Shown here: one piece after another, positions 19,587 through 27,619 of the stretch
Numbering within the stretch: position 1 is the first letter of the stretch
Layout: each line of letters begins with the position of its first letter
From: JAJPKK01 sp963787675
GTDB taxonomy: Bacteria; Pseudomonadota; Alphaproteobacteria; Rhizobiales; Xanthobacteraceae
Direction: 5' to 3'
DNA length: 64,000 bases
Assembly: GCA_963787675.1 (NCBI GenBank)
Contig: CAWBDV010000004.1
Location: 1 to 64,000 of the forward strand
Made by a program: the position numbers and the translations under genes
Notes under the pieces: model-generated
Told to the model about the DNA's origin: nothing
Seen by the model: only the letters and a program-made list of their open reading frames with translations
Databases searched by the model: none

Positions 19587-20810
19587 ATGAAACGCAGCAC
19601 GGATCGCATCCTCACCACCCACGCCGGGAGTTTGTCGCGGCCGGCGAACCTTATCGCCATCAGCAAGGCGCGCGCCGGCGGCGAAAGCAAGGATGACGCC
19701 GCCTTCGCGCAGGTTCTTGCGGCCGCGGTTGCCGACGTCGTGCGCAAGCAGCGCGACCTCGGTGTCGACATTCCCGATGACGGCGAGTTCGGCAAGCCGG
19801 TCGCCGGAAGCTATGACTATGGCGCGTGGTGGAACTACGCCTTCGCGCGGATGTCAGGCTTTTCTCCAGCCGGCGGCGGGACGCAATCGAAACACACGAA
19901 GTCGAGCGTCGCCGAAGTCGCGTTGACCTCATTTGCCAATCGCCGCGACTGGCAGAAGTTCGGCGAGTTCTACCAGGACCCGGAATCGAGCGGCAGTCTC
20001 CTGGGCAGCGCGGCGCGACGGCCGGTGGGGCGCCCCGTCTGTACGGGGCCGATCACCTATACCGGGCAGGCTGCGCTCGCCGCCGATATCGCCAACTTGA
20101 AAAAAGCAATGGCGGCGACCGGCACCGAAGAAGGTTTCATGTGTTCGATCGGACCCGGCAGTTTCGCGCGCGGCGAAGACCTCTACTACAAGACCGAAGA
20201 GGAATTTCTGTTCGCCTCGGCCGACGCGATGCGCGAGGAATACAAGGCGATCGTCGATGCCGGGATCGTGCTGCAGATCGACGATCCGAGCCTTCCGGAC
20301 AACTGGGACATGATCAACCCCGAGCCGCCGCTCGGTGAATTCAAGAAATTCGAGAAGGTGCGCATGGAGGCGTTGAACCACGCCCTGCGCGGCCTGCCCG
20401 CCGAGCGCATCCGTTTCCACATTTGCTGGGGCAGTTGGCATGGCCCGCACACGACCGACATTCCGCTGAAGGACATTGTCGATCTCGTCTTGAGCGTCAA
20501 CGCCGGCGCCTATTCGGTGGAAGCCGGCAACGTTCGCCACGAGCACGAATGGCGGGTATGGCAGGACGTGAAGCTGCCGGACGGCAAAATGCTGATCCCC
20601 GGCGTCGTGAGCCACGCCACCAACATCGTCGAGCATCCGCAAGTGGTCGCTGACCGCATCGTCCGCTACGCCAAGGTCGTCGGCCGGGAAAACGTCATCG
20701 CCGGCACTGATTGCGGCCTTGGCGGCCGCATTCATCCGCAGATCGCCTGGGCCAAGCTTCAGGCGCTGTCCGACGGCGCAGCGCTCGCGAGCAAAGAATT
20801 GTGGCGCTGA
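19587..20810 (+). CDS. Cobalamin-independent methionine synthase-like protein (MetE C-terminal family)
   Basis: About 407 residues covering only the catalytic barrel of MetE-type enzymes. The start MKRSTDRILTTHAGSLSRP carries the substrate motif THAGSL. Zinc ligands are retained: a histidine and cysteine in RFHICWGSWHGPH and a later cysteine in AGTDCGLGGRIHPQ. Family members of this length act on varied methylated substrates, so methionine synthesis should not be assumed. I chose ATG 19587; longer in-frame starts lie over the divergent deacetylase promoter. It precedes the ptx operon by 127 bases but probably belongs to a different transcription unit. Confidence 0.85.
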   Translation: MKRSTDRILTTHAGSLSRPANLIAISKARAGGESKDDAAFAQVLAAAVADVVRKQRDLGVDIPDDGEFGKPVAGSYDYGAWWNYAFARMSGFSPAGGGTQSKHTKSSVAEVALTSFANRRDWQKFGEFYQDPESSGSLLGSAARRPVGRPVCTGPITYTGQAALAADIANLKKAMAATGTEEGFMCSIGPGSFARGEDLYYKTEEEFLFASADAMREEYKAIVDAGIVLQIDDPSLPDNWDMINPEPPLGEFKKFEKVRMEALNHALRGLPAERIRFHICWGSWHGPHTTDIPLKDIVDLVLSVNAGAYSVEAGNVRHEHEWRVWQDVKLPDGKMLIPGVVSHATNIVEHPQVVADRIVRYAKVVGRENVIAGTDCGLGGRIHPQIAWAKLQALSDGAALASKELWR

Positions 20811-20865
20811 CTCAGTCAACCCGGGCGGATTAGCAAAGAGTGGGGCCTCGGAAGAACGGCCGTCG

Positions 20866-20883
20866 CTGTCACAAAACTTATAA
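20866..20883 (+). promoter_or_regulatory. Candidate Pho box upstream of the ptx operon
   Basis: CTGTCAC, four A bases, then CTTATAA. The first half is a perfect Pho-box half site; the second is degenerate. The 11-base spacing of half sites is correct for PhoB. A -10-like CGATAG follows eight bases later at 20891, as in PhoB-activated promoters. This fits phosphate-starvation control of phosphite use. Confidence 0.45.
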
Positions 20884-20901
20884 ATTCGGCCGATAGTCGT
20901 T

Positions 20902-20933
20902 CTTGAGCGACGACGATGCGGGACACGCTCAAG
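20902..20933 (+). promoter_or_regulatory. Inverted repeat over the ptx leader and ribosome site
   Basis: CTTGAGCG (20902-20909) and CGCTCAAG (20926-20933) are perfect 8-base arms, 16 bases apart, ending four bases before the first ATG of the operon. It could be an operator or an RNA hairpin hiding the ribosome site. Confidence 0.45.
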
Positions 20934-20937
20934 CCAA

Positions 20938-21795
20938 ATGCTTCGGATCGAGGGCGCTTCCGTCGTCTATCAAAGTGGCGTCTGCGCGCTTGATGACGTC
21001 AGCCTCGATTTCGATCATGGCCGCTTCATTGCCCTGCTAGGCCCGTCGGGAGCCGGCAAATCCACCCTGCTGCGGTGCCTCAATGGGCTGGCAAGACCGT
21101 CGCGGGGCGACGTCGTCGCCGGCGAGGGCGAGTCGATTTTCACGAGCCGCGCGGCGCTGCGCGGTCATCGCCAGCGCACCGCGATGATCTTCCAGCAGCA
21201 CCATCTGATCGGACGCCAGACGGCGCTGCAAAACGTCCTGCTTGGCCGGCTCGCATTCCGCTCGTCCTTGCGGTCGGTGTTTCCACCCAATCGCGCCGAG
21301 CGGTGCCTTGGCCTCGATGTGCTGCAACGTGTCGGGCTGTTGGATTGCGCGCTCAGCCGCGCCGATCAGCTGTCCGGCGGACAGCAGCAGCGCATTGGCG
21401 TGGCGCGGGCGCTCATCCAGCGCCCGCGGACAATCCTTGCCGACGAACCGGTTGCGAGCCTCGATCCGGCAACAGCCCTGCGGATCCTTGAACTGATCGA
21501 TCGGGTGTGCCGCGAAGACGGCATCAAGGCAATCGTCAGCCTGCATCAAATCGAACTGGCGCGCCGTTTCGCCGATCGCATCATCGGCCTGTCGGGCGGA
21601 CGAGTGGTCTTCGATGGACCGGCCGCTGCGCTAGATCGCGGCACGATGCAGCGCATTTACGCGGCACCGTCGCCAGATCGCATTCCCCATCCGCAATTCG
21701 AAGAGGAGCCGACACATGAATTGCCGATTTTTCCTGTCCCTCATGGCGGGCGCCACGCTGAGCATGACCAGGCGGTCCGCGCTCGCTCAGGATAA
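20938..21795 (+). CDS. ptxA: Phosphite/phosphonate ABC transporter ATP-binding protein
   Basis: PhnC/PtxA-type ATPase that energises import of phosphite. Walker A is GPSGAGKST, the ABC signature is LSGGQQQR, Walker B ends ILADEP and the H-loop is VSLHQIEL. At 285 residues it is about 25 longer than usual: the frame runs on 80 bases into the next gene, giving a tail (PIFPVPHGGRHAEHD..) with no family match. First gene of a four-gene operon whose last gene is a phosphonate dehydrogenase, which is why ptxA is preferred to phnC. Confidence 0.9.
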   Translation: MLRIEGASVVYQSGVCALDDVSLDFDHGRFIALLGPSGAGKSTLLRCLNGLARPSRGDVVAGEGESIFTSRAALRGHRQRTAMIFQQHHLIGRQTALQNVLLGRLAFRSSLRSVFPPNRAERCLGLDVLQRVGLLDCALSRADQLSGGQQQRIGVARALIQRPRTILADEPVASLDPATALRILELIDRVCREDGIKAIVSLHQIELARRFADRIIGLSGGRVVFDGPAAALDRGTMQRIYAAPSPDRIPHPQFEEEPTHELPIFPVPHGGRHAEHDQAVRARSG

Positions 21796-22585
21796 CCCGG
21801 CGAAGCTTCGCGTCGCGCTCCTGCCCGACGAAAATGCGGGAACAATCATCCAGAGCGCCGAGCCGCTGAAGAAATATCTGGAATCCCAGCTCCACAAAGA
21901 CATCGAACTTGTGGTGACGACCGACTATTCGTCGATGATCGAGGCGATGCGATTTGGCCGCATCGAAATTGCCTATTTCGGTCCGCTCTCCTATGTCCTC
22001 GCCAAATCGAAGGCCCCGGGCATCGAGCCGTTCGCGGTGGGCGTCTCGAAAGGATCGCCGACCTATCGCAGCGTCATCATTACCCAGGCGGAGAGCCCGG
22101 TCCGATCGATCGACGACATCAAAGGCAAATTGGTGGGCTTTGGCGATCCCGCGTCGACATCGAGCCATCTCATTCCGCGTGCGATGCTCGCCAAGCATGA
22201 ATTGATCGGCGGCAAGGACTACAAGTTTGTCCATCTCGGTGCCCACGACGCGGTCGCGCGTGCCGTGCAATCTGCGCAGGTCGCGGTCGGCGCATTGTCG
22301 GAGGATATCTTCAACAATCTGATCGCCAAGAACTCGATCGATCCCGCCAAATTGAGGGTGATTGCCTTCAGCGATCCCATCCCGAACTATCCGATGGTGA
22401 TGCAGGGCAAGCTCGATCCGCAGATCAAGGCATCGATCCGCGAAGCTTTCCTCGGATTGAAGGATCAGGCCATCCTCAAGCCGTTCCGCGCCGAGGGCTT
22501 CGTGGCCACGGACGACCGTGCTTACGACATCCTTCGCGAGACGGCGAAGGTGCTTGACCTCGATCTCACGAAATTCAAGGGATGA
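21716..22585 (+). CDS. ptxB: Phosphite-binding periplasmic protein
   Basis: PhnD/PtxB-type binding protein of 289 residues. The N-terminus (MNCRFFLSLMAGATL..SALAQ) is a signal peptide with cleavage expected after about residue 25. The family core follows: LRVALLPDENAG, YSSMIEAMRFGRIEIAYFGPLSY and KLVGFGDPASTSSHLIPRAML, where the serine/threonine loop binds the oxyanion. It overlaps both neighbours, by 80 and 4 bases. Binding of phosphite rather than phosphonates is inferred from the linked dehydrogenase. Confidence 0.9.
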   Translation: MNCRFFLSLMAGATLSMTRRSALAQDNPAKLRVALLPDENAGTIIQSAEPLKKYLESQLHKDIELVVTTDYSSMIEAMRFGRIEIAYFGPLSYVLAKSKAPGIEPFAVGVSKGSPTYRSVIITQAESPVRSIDDIKGKLVGFGDPASTSSHLIPRAMLAKHELIGGKDYKFVHLGAHDAVARAVQSAQVAVGALSEDIFNNLIAKNSIDPAKLRVIAFSDPIPNYPMVMQGKLDPQIKASIREAFLGLKDQAILKPFRAEGFVATDDRAYDILRETAKVLDLDLTKFKG

Positions 22586-23391
22586 GTGACCGCGCGATCC
22601 CCGACTATGACGCGATCCTGCGGCGCGACGCAGTCGCCCGCGGGAAGCGGGCCCTCGTCGGCTTCGGCGTCATTGTCATGGTCGCGCTGTCTTGCTGGGC
22701 GACCAGGCTTTTCGACGTCGCGCGCTTTGCCGATTCCTGGCCTGCGATCAAGCAGATCGCCGAGGATATGTTTCCCCCCGATTTTGGCCGGTGGCGCAAC
22801 TGGGTGCAGCCCGTGCTCGACACGGCCGCGATGTCGATCGCCGGGACAGCGATTGCGGCCACGCTGTCGCTTCCGATCGCTCTGCTGGCAGCGCGCAGTA
22901 CCTCGCCCAATGCGGCGGTCTACGGCTTCGCGCGGCTTGTACTCAACCTGCTGCGTTCGGTTCCCGAGCTCATCATGGGCATCATCTTCGTTGCCATGGT
23001 GGGGTTCGGCGCCCTTCCCGGCGTGCTGGCGCTCGGCCTGCATTCAGTGGGCATGATGGGAAAGTTCTTTGCCGAGGGCATCGAGCATGTCGACCCGAAG
23101 CCGATCGAGGCGGCGCGCGCAGCGGGCGCGACGCCGCTGCAAGTCATCTGGCACGCGATCTTGCCGCAGGTGATGCCGCAGCTTACCGACACCACGATCT
23201 ATCGTTGGGAATATAATTTTCGGGCCTCGACCGTGCTCGGCGCGGTCGGCGCCGGCGGAATTGGCTTCGAGCTCATTGCGGCGTTGCGTATTCTCGAATA
23301 CGCGCAGGTCTCGGCGATCCTGATTTGCATCCTCGCCTGCGTCACGATCGTCGACGGGCTCGGCGCCGTGCTGCGGAAATTTCTCCGGTAG
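22582..23391 (+). CDS. ptxC: Phosphite/phosphonate ABC transporter permease
   Basis: PhnE/PtxC-type inner-membrane permease of 269 residues. Several hydrophobic segments are visible (for example about 30-45, 75-95 and 110-150). The EAA loop that contacts the ATPase is EAARAAGATPLQVIWHAILPQ, and the family ending (RASTVLGAVGAGGIGFEL) is intact. It overlaps the binding-protein gene by four bases (ATGA), and the dehydrogenase starts five bases after its stop. Confidence 0.9.
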   Translation: MSDRAIPDYDAILRRDAVARGKRALVGFGVIVMVALSCWATRLFDVARFADSWPAIKQIAEDMFPPDFGRWRNWVQPVLDTAAMSIAGTAIAATLSLPIALLAARSTSPNAAVYGFARLVLNLLRSVPELIMGIIFVAMVGFGALPGVLALGLHSVGMMGKFFAEGIEHVDPKPIEAARAAGATPLQVIWHAILPQVMPQLTDTTIYRWEYNFRASTVLGAVGAGGIGFELIAALRILEYAQVSAILICILACVTIVDGLGAVLRKFLR

Positions 23392-23396
23392 CGCTC

Positions 23397-24419
23397 ATGG
23401 CCAAGATCGTCGTTACCCATCCGATCTTTCCGGAGGTCGAACAGCGGCTCCGCAACCTGGGGCAGATCGTCATCAATGGGGGCGGCACGCCGTGGAGCCG
23501 GGACGCGCTCGCCGCGCATCTCCGTGACGCCGATGCGATGCTCGCGTTCATGACCGACCAGGTCGACGAGGACCTGCTGAGCGGCAGCCGGCGGCTCAAA
23601 GTCATCGCGTGCGCCCTCAAGGGCTATGACAATTTCGACGTCGAAGCCTGCACCCGCGCAGGCGTCTGGCTGACCGTCGCCCCCGACCTCCTCACGATTC
23701 CGACGGCCGAGCTTGCGGTCGCGCTGACGCTTGGGCTCAATCGGCACCTTCTCGCCGGCGATGCCTGGGTGCGATCGGGCCGCTTCGAGGGGTGGCGCCC
23801 GGAGCTTTATGGCTACGGCCTGCAGGATGCGAACGTCGGCATTGCGGGACTGGGTCGCGTCGGACTCGCCATCGCGAAACGTCTCCACGGCTTTGGTGCT
23901 CGGCTACGCGGCTTCGACGAGCGGACGGTCGCCGACGCCGCAGGTCATGGCGTTTCGCAAATCGGCTGGGACGAGCTGATTGAGCAGAGCGACGTGATCA
24001 TTCTGGCGCTGCCGCTCAACGAGCGGACGTTTCACATCATCAATGCGCGAAGTTTGGGCCGGATGCGGCGCGGCGCGCGCCTCGTGAATATCGGGCGCGG
24101 CTCGGTCGTCGACGAGGCGGCCGTCGCGCAATCGCTCGAGAACGATCATCTCGCCGGTTACGCGGCGGACGTTTTCGAAATGGAGGATTGGGCGCGCGCC
24201 GACCGCCCGCGCTCCATCTCTCCGCGACTTCTGGCGCTCCGCGACCGCACGCTGTTCACGCCGCACACCGGCTCCGCGGTCCGTGCAACGCGTCTCGCTA
24301 TCGAACACGCCGCAGCCGACGCGATCATCGCGGTTCTCAGCGGCCGCAGGCCGGAGAATGCGGTCAACGTCATCGCCTCATCGGATGGCGAGACGAATGC
24401 GGTGGCTACGAAGGGATGA
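23397..24419 (+). CDS. ptxD: Phosphonate dehydrogenase (phosphite:NAD oxidoreductase)
   Basis: Oxidises phosphite to phosphate with reduction of NAD. The 340-residue length and sequence follow PtxD: LKGYDNFDV with the active-site lysine (K75), VPTAELA-like IPTAELAVALTLGLNRHL, GRFEGWRPELYGYGL, the Rossmann GLGRVG (151-156) and the PtxD-specific AADVFEMEDWARADRP. Catalytic Arg, Glu and His correspond to R234, E263 and H290 (R237, E266 and H292 in the Pseudomonas enzyme, from memory). An aspartate (D174) after the second beta strand fits NAD preference. The start ATG 23397 matches the family. Linkage to ptxABC makes a general 2-hydroxyacid dehydrogenase unlikely. The usual ptxE regulator gene is not seen. 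Confidence 0.93.
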   Translation: MAKIVVTHPIFPEVEQRLRNLGQIVINGGGTPWSRDALAAHLRDADAMLAFMTDQVDEDLLSGSRRLKVIACALKGYDNFDVEACTRAGVWLTVAPDLLTIPTAELAVALTLGLNRHLLAGDAWVRSGRFEGWRPELYGYGLQDANVGIAGLGRVGLAIAKRLHGFGARLRGFDERTVADAAGHGVSQIGWDELIEQSDVIILALPLNERTFHIINARSLGRMRRGARLVNIGRGSVVDEAAVAQSLENDHLAGYAADVFEMEDWARADRPRSISPRLLALRDRTLFTPHTGSAVRATRLAIEHAAADAIIAVLSGRRPENAVNVIASSDGETNAVATKG

Positions 24420-24450
24420 TGCCTCGGGGATCCCTGCCGATCGCGTCCCG

Positions 24451-25209
24451 TCATCGCGCCGGTTCGCGCCGACGCCAGCTGCCGAACAGCCATGCCAAGT
24501 AGACGCCGACCAGCACGACGGCAAGCCCGAACCAAGTGACAACGTATTGCAAATGGTTGTTGGGAAGGTTCGGCTTGAGGTGCCCCACACGGGGAAGCCC
24601 GCCCGGTGGCTCGGGGCTTTCGAGTTCCACATAGAACGGCGCCGCGGTGATGCCCTTGGCCGCCGCGATCGCGGTGGAGTCGCGGGAGAACCACAGATTG
24701 AGCGGCAGTTCTTCCGCTGGCGTAAACAGGCCAGGCTTCTCCGGCCAGCGCAGCACCCCGACCAGGGTGACGGGGCCGGCGATCTGCCCGTCCGGACGCT
24801 TCGCCGGTTTCTGTAGTCCTTCCGGCACGAAGCCGCGGTTCACCATCACGAAGTTGCCGTCGGTGAGGCGCGCCGGCGTGAACACCCAATAACCCGGGCC
24901 GCCGGCATCGTCTCGCAGGCTTGAGCCGATGGTGTAGACGAGGCCTTCCTTGTCGTTCTCGAATTGCGCCGAGAACGTGACGCGCAGAAATTCGTCATCG
25001 TCGGGGGTAAGGCGCGGCCAATCCTTCGGCGGCGGCAGCGCCACCGGAGCTGCCGCGAGCCGCGCCTCGAGATTGGCGATCAACCCTTCCTTCCAGGCCT
25101 TGCGCTCGACTTGCCACATGCCGAGCGAAACCAGGATCGCAAACGCCACGAGGGCGGCAAGGGTTGGTGCCAATACGCCCTGGCGCGTACCCGCGCTGTC
25201 GGGCGCCAT
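24451..25209 (-). CDS. SURF1 family cytochrome oxidase assembly protein
   Basis: Membrane protein needed for heme insertion into the aa3 oxidase. It has a transmembrane helix at each end (about residues 12-32, TLAALVAFAILVSLGMWQ; and about 220-240, YVVTWFGLAVVLVGVYLAWL) and a periplasmic domain between, with GYWVFTPARL and FVMVNRGFVPE, both family hallmarks. Last gene of the oxidase cluster; its ATG overlaps the DUF983 stop by one base. It converges on ptxD, 31 bases away. Confidence 0.93.
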   Translation of the reverse strand: MAPDSAGTRQGVLAPTLAALVAFAILVSLGMWQVERKAWKEGLIANLEARLAAAPVALPPPKDWPRLTPDDDEFLRVTFSAQFENDKEGLVYTIGSSLRDDAGGPGYWVFTPARLTDGNFVMVNRGFVPEGLQKPAKRPDGQIAGPVTLVGVLRWPEKPGLFTPAEELPLNLWFSRDSTAIAAAKGITAAPFYVELESPEPPGGLPRVGHLKPNLPNNHLQYVVTWFGLAVVLVGVYLAWLFGSWRRREPAR

Positions 25210-25607
25210 CACGAATCCGGCTTGCCGGCAAGCCGTCCCTCGGCGGCCTTGTGGTGGTACTGAAGCGCGATCATGAGGCCCTTCATGGGGCGCAGCGGTC
25301 CGATCGTGGTGAGAAGAATGAGCGGTCCCCACAGCATGGCATGGACCCAGAACGGCGGCTGATAGAGCGCTTCGACGATGAGCGCGCCGCCAACCACCAC
25401 GAAGCCGGCAAAAAGGATGACGAACACCGCAGGCCCGTCACCGGCGTCCGCGAATGAGTAGTCGAGCCCGCAGTTCTCGCAGCGCGGCGCCAGCGTAAGA
25501 AAGCCGCAGAACAGACGGCCCTTGCCGCAGCGCGGGCATCGGCACATCAGGCCGGTAAGCAAGGGCGATGGGGAAGAACTGACGCCGGGAGAGGGATGAT
25601 CAGTCAT
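25209..25607 (-). CDS. DUF983 family zinc-ribbon membrane protein
   Basis: 132 residues. Two CxxC knuckles form a zinc ribbon near the N-terminus (CRCPRCGKGRLF and CENCGLDY) and are followed by two transmembrane helices. DUF983 proteins regularly sit between coxC and surf1 in alphaproteobacteria and are thought to help oxidase assembly; the mechanism is not established. Confidence 0.88.
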   Translation of the reverse strand: MTDHPSPGVSSSPSPLLTGLMCRCPRCGKGRLFCGFLTLAPRCENCGLDYSFADAGDGPAVFVILFAGFVVVGGALIVEALYQPPFWVHAMLWGPLILLTTIGPLRPMKGLMIALQYHHKAAEGRLAGKPDS

Positions 25608-25775
25608 GACGGTCGATGGATGATCGTTGAGCAGACACTGCCTAGATCTGGCACCACGTAGATAATGCGCCTACCCGCCTGCGCCATCCATCGCGCGGCA
25701 ATTGTTCTCCATTTCGGGCGCCCCGCGTCGGCGCGGCCGGAGCACCGCAGCGTCATCCACCCTCGTCGGCAAGAC

Positions 25776-25803
25776 GGCGGATTAGCCCTTCGGCCAATCC
25801 GCC
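25776..25803. repeat. Intergenic inverted repeat
   Basis: GGCGGATT (25776-25783) and AATCCGCC (25796-25803) around a 12-base loop, 40 bases beyond the coxC stop on the minus strand. It may act as a terminator-like hairpin or be a dispersed repeat. The rest of 25608-25840 shows no gene. Confidence 0.5.
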
Positions 25804-25840
25804 TTACAAAGTCCTGCGGCGCGGAGATCGTCCTCCGCCT

Positions 25841-26698
25841 TCAGTGGCCGGCGGCGCCCGCAACGGGAGGTCCGTGGCCCCACACATAGATGCAGGCAAA
25901 CAGGAACAGCCACACCACGTCGACGAAGTGCCAATACCAAGCGGCGAATTCAAAGCCCAGATGCTGGGTCGGCGTGAACTGGCCGGCCAAAGCGCGGATC
26001 AGGCAGACGATGAGGAAAATCGATCCGATGATGACATGGGCGCCGTGGAAGCCGGTCGCCATGAAGAATGTCGCGCCGTAGATGTTGCCGGCATAGTGGA
26101 ACGGCGCGTGATAGTACTCGTAGCCCTGCACGCAGGTGAACGACAGTCCGAGGATGATCGTGAGAAGGAGGCCCCATTTGAGCCCCTCGCGATCATTGTG
26201 CAGCAGCGCATGATGAGCCCAGGTGACGGTGGTGCCTGAGGTCAGCAGGATCAGCGTGTTCACCAGCGGCAGATGCCACGGGTTGAAGGTCTCGATTCCC
26301 TTCGGCGGCCACACATGGCCGACGAAATCCGCCCGCATATATTGCTGCATGTCGGCCGGAAACAGCGCGGTCGAGAAGTAGGCCCAGAACCACGCGACGA
26401 AGAACATCACCTCGGAGGCGATGAACAGGATCATGCCGTAGCGATGCGAAATCTGCACCACGCGGCTGTGGAAGCCGCCATGCTCGGCCTCGTCCACGAC
26501 GTCACGCCACCATGACAGCATCGTGTAGAGGATGCCGATAGTGCCCGCGAAGAACACGTAAGGCGCCGCCGCGAACGAGTGATGCATCCAGCCGATGGCG
26601 CCGATTGCGGCGATGAACGCCGAAGCGGAGCCGACGGCCGGCCACGGGCTCGGGTCGACGAGGTGATAGTCGTGGTGTTTGGCGTGGGCGTCAGCCAT
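25841..26698 (-). CDS. coxC: Cytochrome c oxidase subunit III
   Basis: 285 residues with seven predicted transmembrane helices. Conserved features include PSPWPAVGS near the start, ASEVMFFVAWFWAYF, the WPPKGIETFNPWHLPLVNT loop and FMATGFHGAHVIIG, then WYWHFVDVVWLFLF near the end. It is an integral subunit of the aa3 oxidase next to the heme-copper core. Order coxB-coxA-ctaB-small-ctaG-coxC on one strand supports co-transcription. Confidence 0.97.
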   Translation of the reverse strand: MADAHAKHHDYHLVDPSPWPAVGSASAFIAAIGAIGWMHHSFAAAPYVFFAGTIGILYTMLSWWRDVVDEAEHGGFHSRVVQISHRYGMILFIASEVMFFVAWFWAYFSTALFPADMQQYMRADFVGHVWPPKGIETFNPWHLPLVNTLILLTSGTTVTWAHHALLHNDREGLKWGLLLTIILGLSFTCVQGYEYYHAPFHYAGNIYGATFFMATGFHGAHVIIGSIFLIVCLIRALAGQFTPTQHLGFEFAAWYWHFVDVVWLFLFACIYVWGHGPPVAGAAGH

Positions 26699-26754
26699 CG
26701 TCTTCGTCTCCGTTACTCTTCGTCACCGGCGCCCAAAAGGCGCCACCCCCTCTT

Positions 26755-27294
26755 TTAGCTCTTGCCCCCGGCAGTAGCCGGGACGGCACTTCCCGTTACG
26801 CCCGTCGTGCGCGGACGCAGCGGATAGAACGTGTATGACAACGTGATGGTGTTGAGGTCATCCTGGTCGGAGTCCTTGACGAGCTCCGGATCGACGTAGA
26901 ACACCACGGCCATCTCGCGGGTCTCGCCGGGCCCGAGATGCTGCTCGGTGAAGCAGAAGCAGTTGATCTTGTCGAAGTAGCCACCGACGGTCGTCGGTGT
27001 CACGTTGTAGACCGCCTGCGCATCGGTTTCGTGCGCCGAGAGGTTGGTGGCGGTGTAGTAGACCGTCACGACCTCGCCGAGCCGCACGTCAATCGTCTTG
27101 CGCTCCGGCTCGAACCGCCACGGAAGCCCAGCGCCGACATTAGAGTCGAATCGCACCGTCACGTGGCGATCGGAGATGACGCCGGGCGCCGCTTCAACGA
27201 CCTGCGGCACGCCGCCGAACCCGGTGGCACGGCAGAACCAGGTATAGAGCGGCACCGCTGCATAGGCGGCACCTACCATCAGCGCGACGAACAC
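26755..27294 (-). CDS. ctaG: Cytochrome c oxidase assembly protein CtaG (N-terminus probably frameshifted)
   Basis: Copper chaperone that delivers Cu to CuB of subunit I. The annotated frame has AAVPLYTWFCRATGFGG, the KINCFCFTEQHLGPGE copper-binding cysteines and FYVDPEL. The membrane anchor starts upstream of GTG 27294, but that frame has no start codon before a stop. An ATG at 27433 with a plausible N-terminus lies in the frame that would be joined by one extra base. The likely true gene is 26755-27433 with a one-base insertion. Confidence 0.88.
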   Translation of the reverse strand: MFVALMVGAAYAAVPLYTWFCRATGFGGVPQVVEAAPGVISDRHVTVRFDSNVGAGLPWRFEPERKTIDVRLGEVVTVYYTATNLSAHETDAQAVYNVTPTTVGGYFDKINCFCFTEQHLGPGETREMAVVFYVDPELVKDSDQDDLNTITLSYTFYPLRPRTTGVTGSAVPATAGGKS

Positions 27295-27447
27295 GCCGCA
27301 CGCCGCCGCGACTACATAGTCGGACGAGGAACGGCGGCGGCCGGTTTCCGGACCGGGGACAGACGACGAATTCGATCGGACCGCCGTTCGGCTGTCCTCC
27401 GATCTTCTCCATCTGACTTCTGCTTTCTGTCATCTGACTCGTGAACC

Positions 27448-27615
27448 TTACATCGGCCGCGTTACCACGCCGGAGCGCAACTTGACGAGGGTGACCGCAA
27501 ACACCAGCACCGCGAAAGCCGCAAGCGCCAACGCAATCGCAATCGACCGTGCACGGCGACGCCGCTTCTGCTCCTCGGTGAGCACGATGCCGTTGTCGTC
27601 GTCGTTTCCAGCCAT
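27448..27615 (-). CDS. Small membrane protein of the oxidase operon (CoxF-like)
   Basis: 55 residues: a polar N-terminus (MAGNDDDNGIVLTEEQKRRR), then one transmembrane helix (about 25-45). Such short proteins occur between ctaB and ctaG in many alphaproteobacterial oxidase clusters. It starts five bases after the ctaB stop. Function unknown; probably assembly. Confidence 0.75.
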   Translation of the reverse strand: MAGNDDDNGIVLTEEQKRRRRARSIAIALALAAFAVLVFAVTLVKLRSGVVTRPM

Positions 27616-27619
27616 GCCA

